NCBI RefSeq assembly: GCF_000517545.1
Contig: NZ_BAIV01000025.1
Span: forward strand, 1 to 64,000
Direction: 5' to 3'
Source: Bacteroides reticulotermitis JCM 10512
GTDB taxonomy: Bacteria; Bacteroidota; Bacteroidia; Bacteroidales; Bacteroidaceae
Length of the DNA stretch: 64,000 nucleotides
In this document: piece after piece, positions 62,523 to 64,000 of the stretch
How the letters are laid out: each line of letters starts with the position of its first letter
Position numbering within the stretch: position 1 is the stretch's first letter
The notes under the pieces: generated by a model
What the model saw: only the letters and a program-made list of their open reading frames with translations
What the model was told of the DNA's origin: nothing
Database searches by the model: none
Made by a program: the position numbers and the translations under genes

Positions 62523-63170
62523 ATGAAACCGCTTACAGACGCTGATTACGTACATAGCCTGATTGCTGAAGGAGAGCACCAACAGCAAGATTTTAAATTT
62601 GAGATTTCCGATGCGCGAAAAATCGCACGAACACTTTCTGCCTTTTCAAATACCAACGGAGGCCGGCTACTTATTGGAGTTAAAGACAATGGAAAAATAG
62701 CCGGTGTACGTTCTGAAGAGGAAAAGTATATGATCGAAGCCGCTGCACAAATGTATTGTAGCCCGGAGGTGAATTATACCATGTATACGTATATTGTAGA
62801 GGGTAGACAGGTGTTGTTAGTCCAAATAGAAGAAAGCTTACAAAAACCCATCTATGCCAAAGACGAAAGCGGCAAGTTATTAGCTTATTTACGCATCCAT
62901 GATGAAAATATATTAGCTACGCCTGTCCATTTGCGGGTATGGCAACAAAGCGGTAGTTCTCGCGGAGAGCTCACCCATTATACCGAACGCGAACAACTAT
63001 TACTGGAATTGCTTAAACAAGGCCAATCCTTATCACTCAACCAATATTGCCGCCTAAGCAAAAGTTCACGCCGAGCCGCAGAGCATTTGCTCGCTAAATT
63101 TATCCGCTATGATATAATAGAGCCGGTATTCGAAAACCATAAATTTCAATTCAGAATAAAAAAGGAATAA
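62523..63170 (+). CDS. AlbA_2 (divergent AAA-4) domain DNA-binding protein
   Basis: 215 aa. Residues 8-125 form the AlbA_2 domain: AEGEHQQQDFKFEISDARKI, then FSNTNGGRLLIGVKDNGKIA. A winged-helix C-terminal part (ERQLL-like helix, LNQYCRLSKSSRRAAEHLLA) ends in FQFRIKK. Such proteins bind nucleic acid and are often regulators. The domain begins at once, so the ATG at 62523, five bases after the -7 box, must be the start. Confidence 0.88.
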   Translation: MKPLTDADYVHSLIAEGEHQQQDFKFEISDARKIARTLSAFSNTNGGRLLIGVKDNGKIAGVRSEEEKYMIEAAAQMYCSPEVNYTMYTYIVEGRQVLLVQIEESLQKPIYAKDESGKLLAYLRIHDENILATPVHLRVWQQSGSSRGELTHYTEREQLLLELLKQGQSLSLNQYCRLSKSSRRAAEHLLAKFIRYDIIEPVFENHKFQFRIKKE

Positions 63171-63222
63171 CTCCGCTCCAGCATATCCGTAATAAATTGT
63201 TGGTGAAAACCAACGTTTTTCG

Positions 63223-63230
63223 TACCTTTG
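63223..63230 (+). promoter_or_regulatory. -7 box TACCTTTG for the last gene of the window
   Basis: It matches TAnnTTTG, 90 bases before the ATG at 63321. Confidence 0.55.
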
Positions 63231-63320
63231 CAGCGATGAGAAACTGTGGAGTCTCGAAGATTCCATGTCCAATCCGTCAAAAGTATATCATTCGTAACTT
63301 ATAATACCGTAATTAATACA

Positions 63321-63953
63321 ATGGGTTTATTTGATTTATTCAAGAAAAAGACTGATGAAACTAAAGTCGGTAACGTAGAAGACTTCATATCATTGACTCG
63401 CGTTTACTTTCAATCAGTTATCGCAGCTAATCTGGGAATTACCAACATTCGCTTTTTACCGGATGTAGCCAACTTTAAGCGATTATTCAAGATACCGACA
63501 CAAGGTGGAAAGTTAGGACTAGCGGAAAAAGCCGCTTCGCGCAAAATGCTAATGCAAGACTACGGACTCAACGAGTCATTCTTCAAAGAGATCGATGCTT
63601 CCGTGAAACGCAATTGCCGCACACAAAACGATATCCAAACATACCTATTCATGTATCAAGGATTTTCCAACGATTTGATGATGCTGATGGGTAATCTGAT
63701 GCAGTGGAAGTTCCGTCTGCCTTCTATTTTCAAGAAAGCCCTGTATGGAATGACACAGAAAACGGTGCATGATGTTTGCACGAAGCTGGTATGGAAAGCA
63801 GATGATGTACATAAGACTGCGGCTGCCGTGCGCCAATATAAAGAACGGTTAGGCTACTCGGAACAATGGATGACGGACTACGTTTACCACATTATCATTC
63901 TTGCCAAAAAAGAACCCAAACGCAAGGACGCTGACACCGAACCGAAAAAATAA
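63321..63953 (+). CDS. Conserved Bacteroides protein of unknown function
   Basis: 210 aa from the ATG at 63321 (MGLFDLFKKKTDETKVGNVE). All-helical and basic, with no recognised domain or signal peptide. The ORF can be extended upstream to 63246, but that part lies in the promoter-proximal leader. The tail is charged (KEPKRKDADTEPKK). The last 47 bases of the window hold no gene. Confidence 0.7.
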   Translation: MGLFDLFKKKTDETKVGNVEDFISLTRVYFQSVIAANLGITNIRFLPDVANFKRLFKIPTQGGKLGLAEKAASRKMLMQDYGLNESFFKEIDASVKRNCRTQNDIQTYLFMYQGFSNDLMMLMGNLMQWKFRLPSIFKKALYGMTQKTVHDVCTKLVWKADDVHKTAAAVRQYKERLGYSEQWMTDYVYHIIILAKKEPKRKDADTEPKK

Positions 63954-64000
63954 CAGCGGTAGAATGTTATTTTAAAAGAAAGATTCGTAAAGAATTGCAT

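Overview
The window is chromosomal DNA from a member of the genus Bacteroides or a very close relative in Bacteroidaceae. Evidence for this: many genes are preceded by the Bacteroides -7 promoter box TAnnTTTG, with no Shine-Dalgarno dependence. There is a SusC/SusD pair. Several families nearly confined to Bacteroidales are present (DUF4199, DUF6452, DUF6048, DUF6078, DUF6660, the Bacteroidales histone-H1-like protein). There is also a CepA-type class A beta-lactamase and an Mpi-type invertase. The species cannot be named from sequence alone.

Layout. 1-11.8 kb is ordinary core genome: tRNA-Thr and SRP RNA on the minus strand, then envelope and housekeeping genes (GT2 glycosyltransferase, MntP, ApbE, DUF486, TtcA-like, a TPR/PD40 protein, NfeD, FloA, nucleoside phosphorylase, MnmE). 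11.8-26.3 kb is an integrated mobile element of about 14.5 kb. It is bounded by a 15-bp direct repeat (TGCATCGGGAAATAA), and the left copy is the last codons of mnmE. The element carries an HTH/excisionase-like gene, a tyrosine integrase, an HTH gene, a RepA-like ATPase, an oriT-like hairpin cluster, and an Mpi-family serine invertase. It also carries a minus-strand cargo operon: AbiEi-like regulator, AbiEii-like nucleotidyltransferase, PLD-nuclease/SNF2 helicase, and an Eco57I-type methyltransferase that has lost its C-terminus. 26.3-31.6 kb is a graveyard of remnants: IS110, HU-like and other transposase pieces. It also holds an intact IS256-family element, a deoxyribosyltransferase-fold protein of possible defence interest, and two tandem XRE regulators.

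31.7-64 kb returns to the host genome. It holds a SusC/SusD locus, two AraC regulators, a small outer-membrane protein, a DUF6660/TonB receptor pair, a CPA2 antiporter and a CepA-like beta-lactamase. A run of GNAT genes follows, including a VOC-GNAT-GNAT triple fusion. Then come MaoC, an RluA-type synthase, a NO-related YgbA protein, a membrane/cytidylate-kinase-like fusion, an SDR, an epimerase/lipocalin fusion, an Fpg/Nei-like glycosylase, a lytic transglycosylase, the TIGR03915/TIGR03916 DNA-repair pair, the histone-like protein and an AlbA_2 protein.

A striking property of the whole window is that seven genes carry eight clean single-base losses. Each is explained by shortening a short homopolymer by one base: the TPR/PD40 gene twice, and abiEii, susC, the antiporter, the beta-lactamase, maoC and the epimerase once each. 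This looks more like homopolymer under-calling in the assembly than biological decay, so these genes should be read as probably intact until checked.
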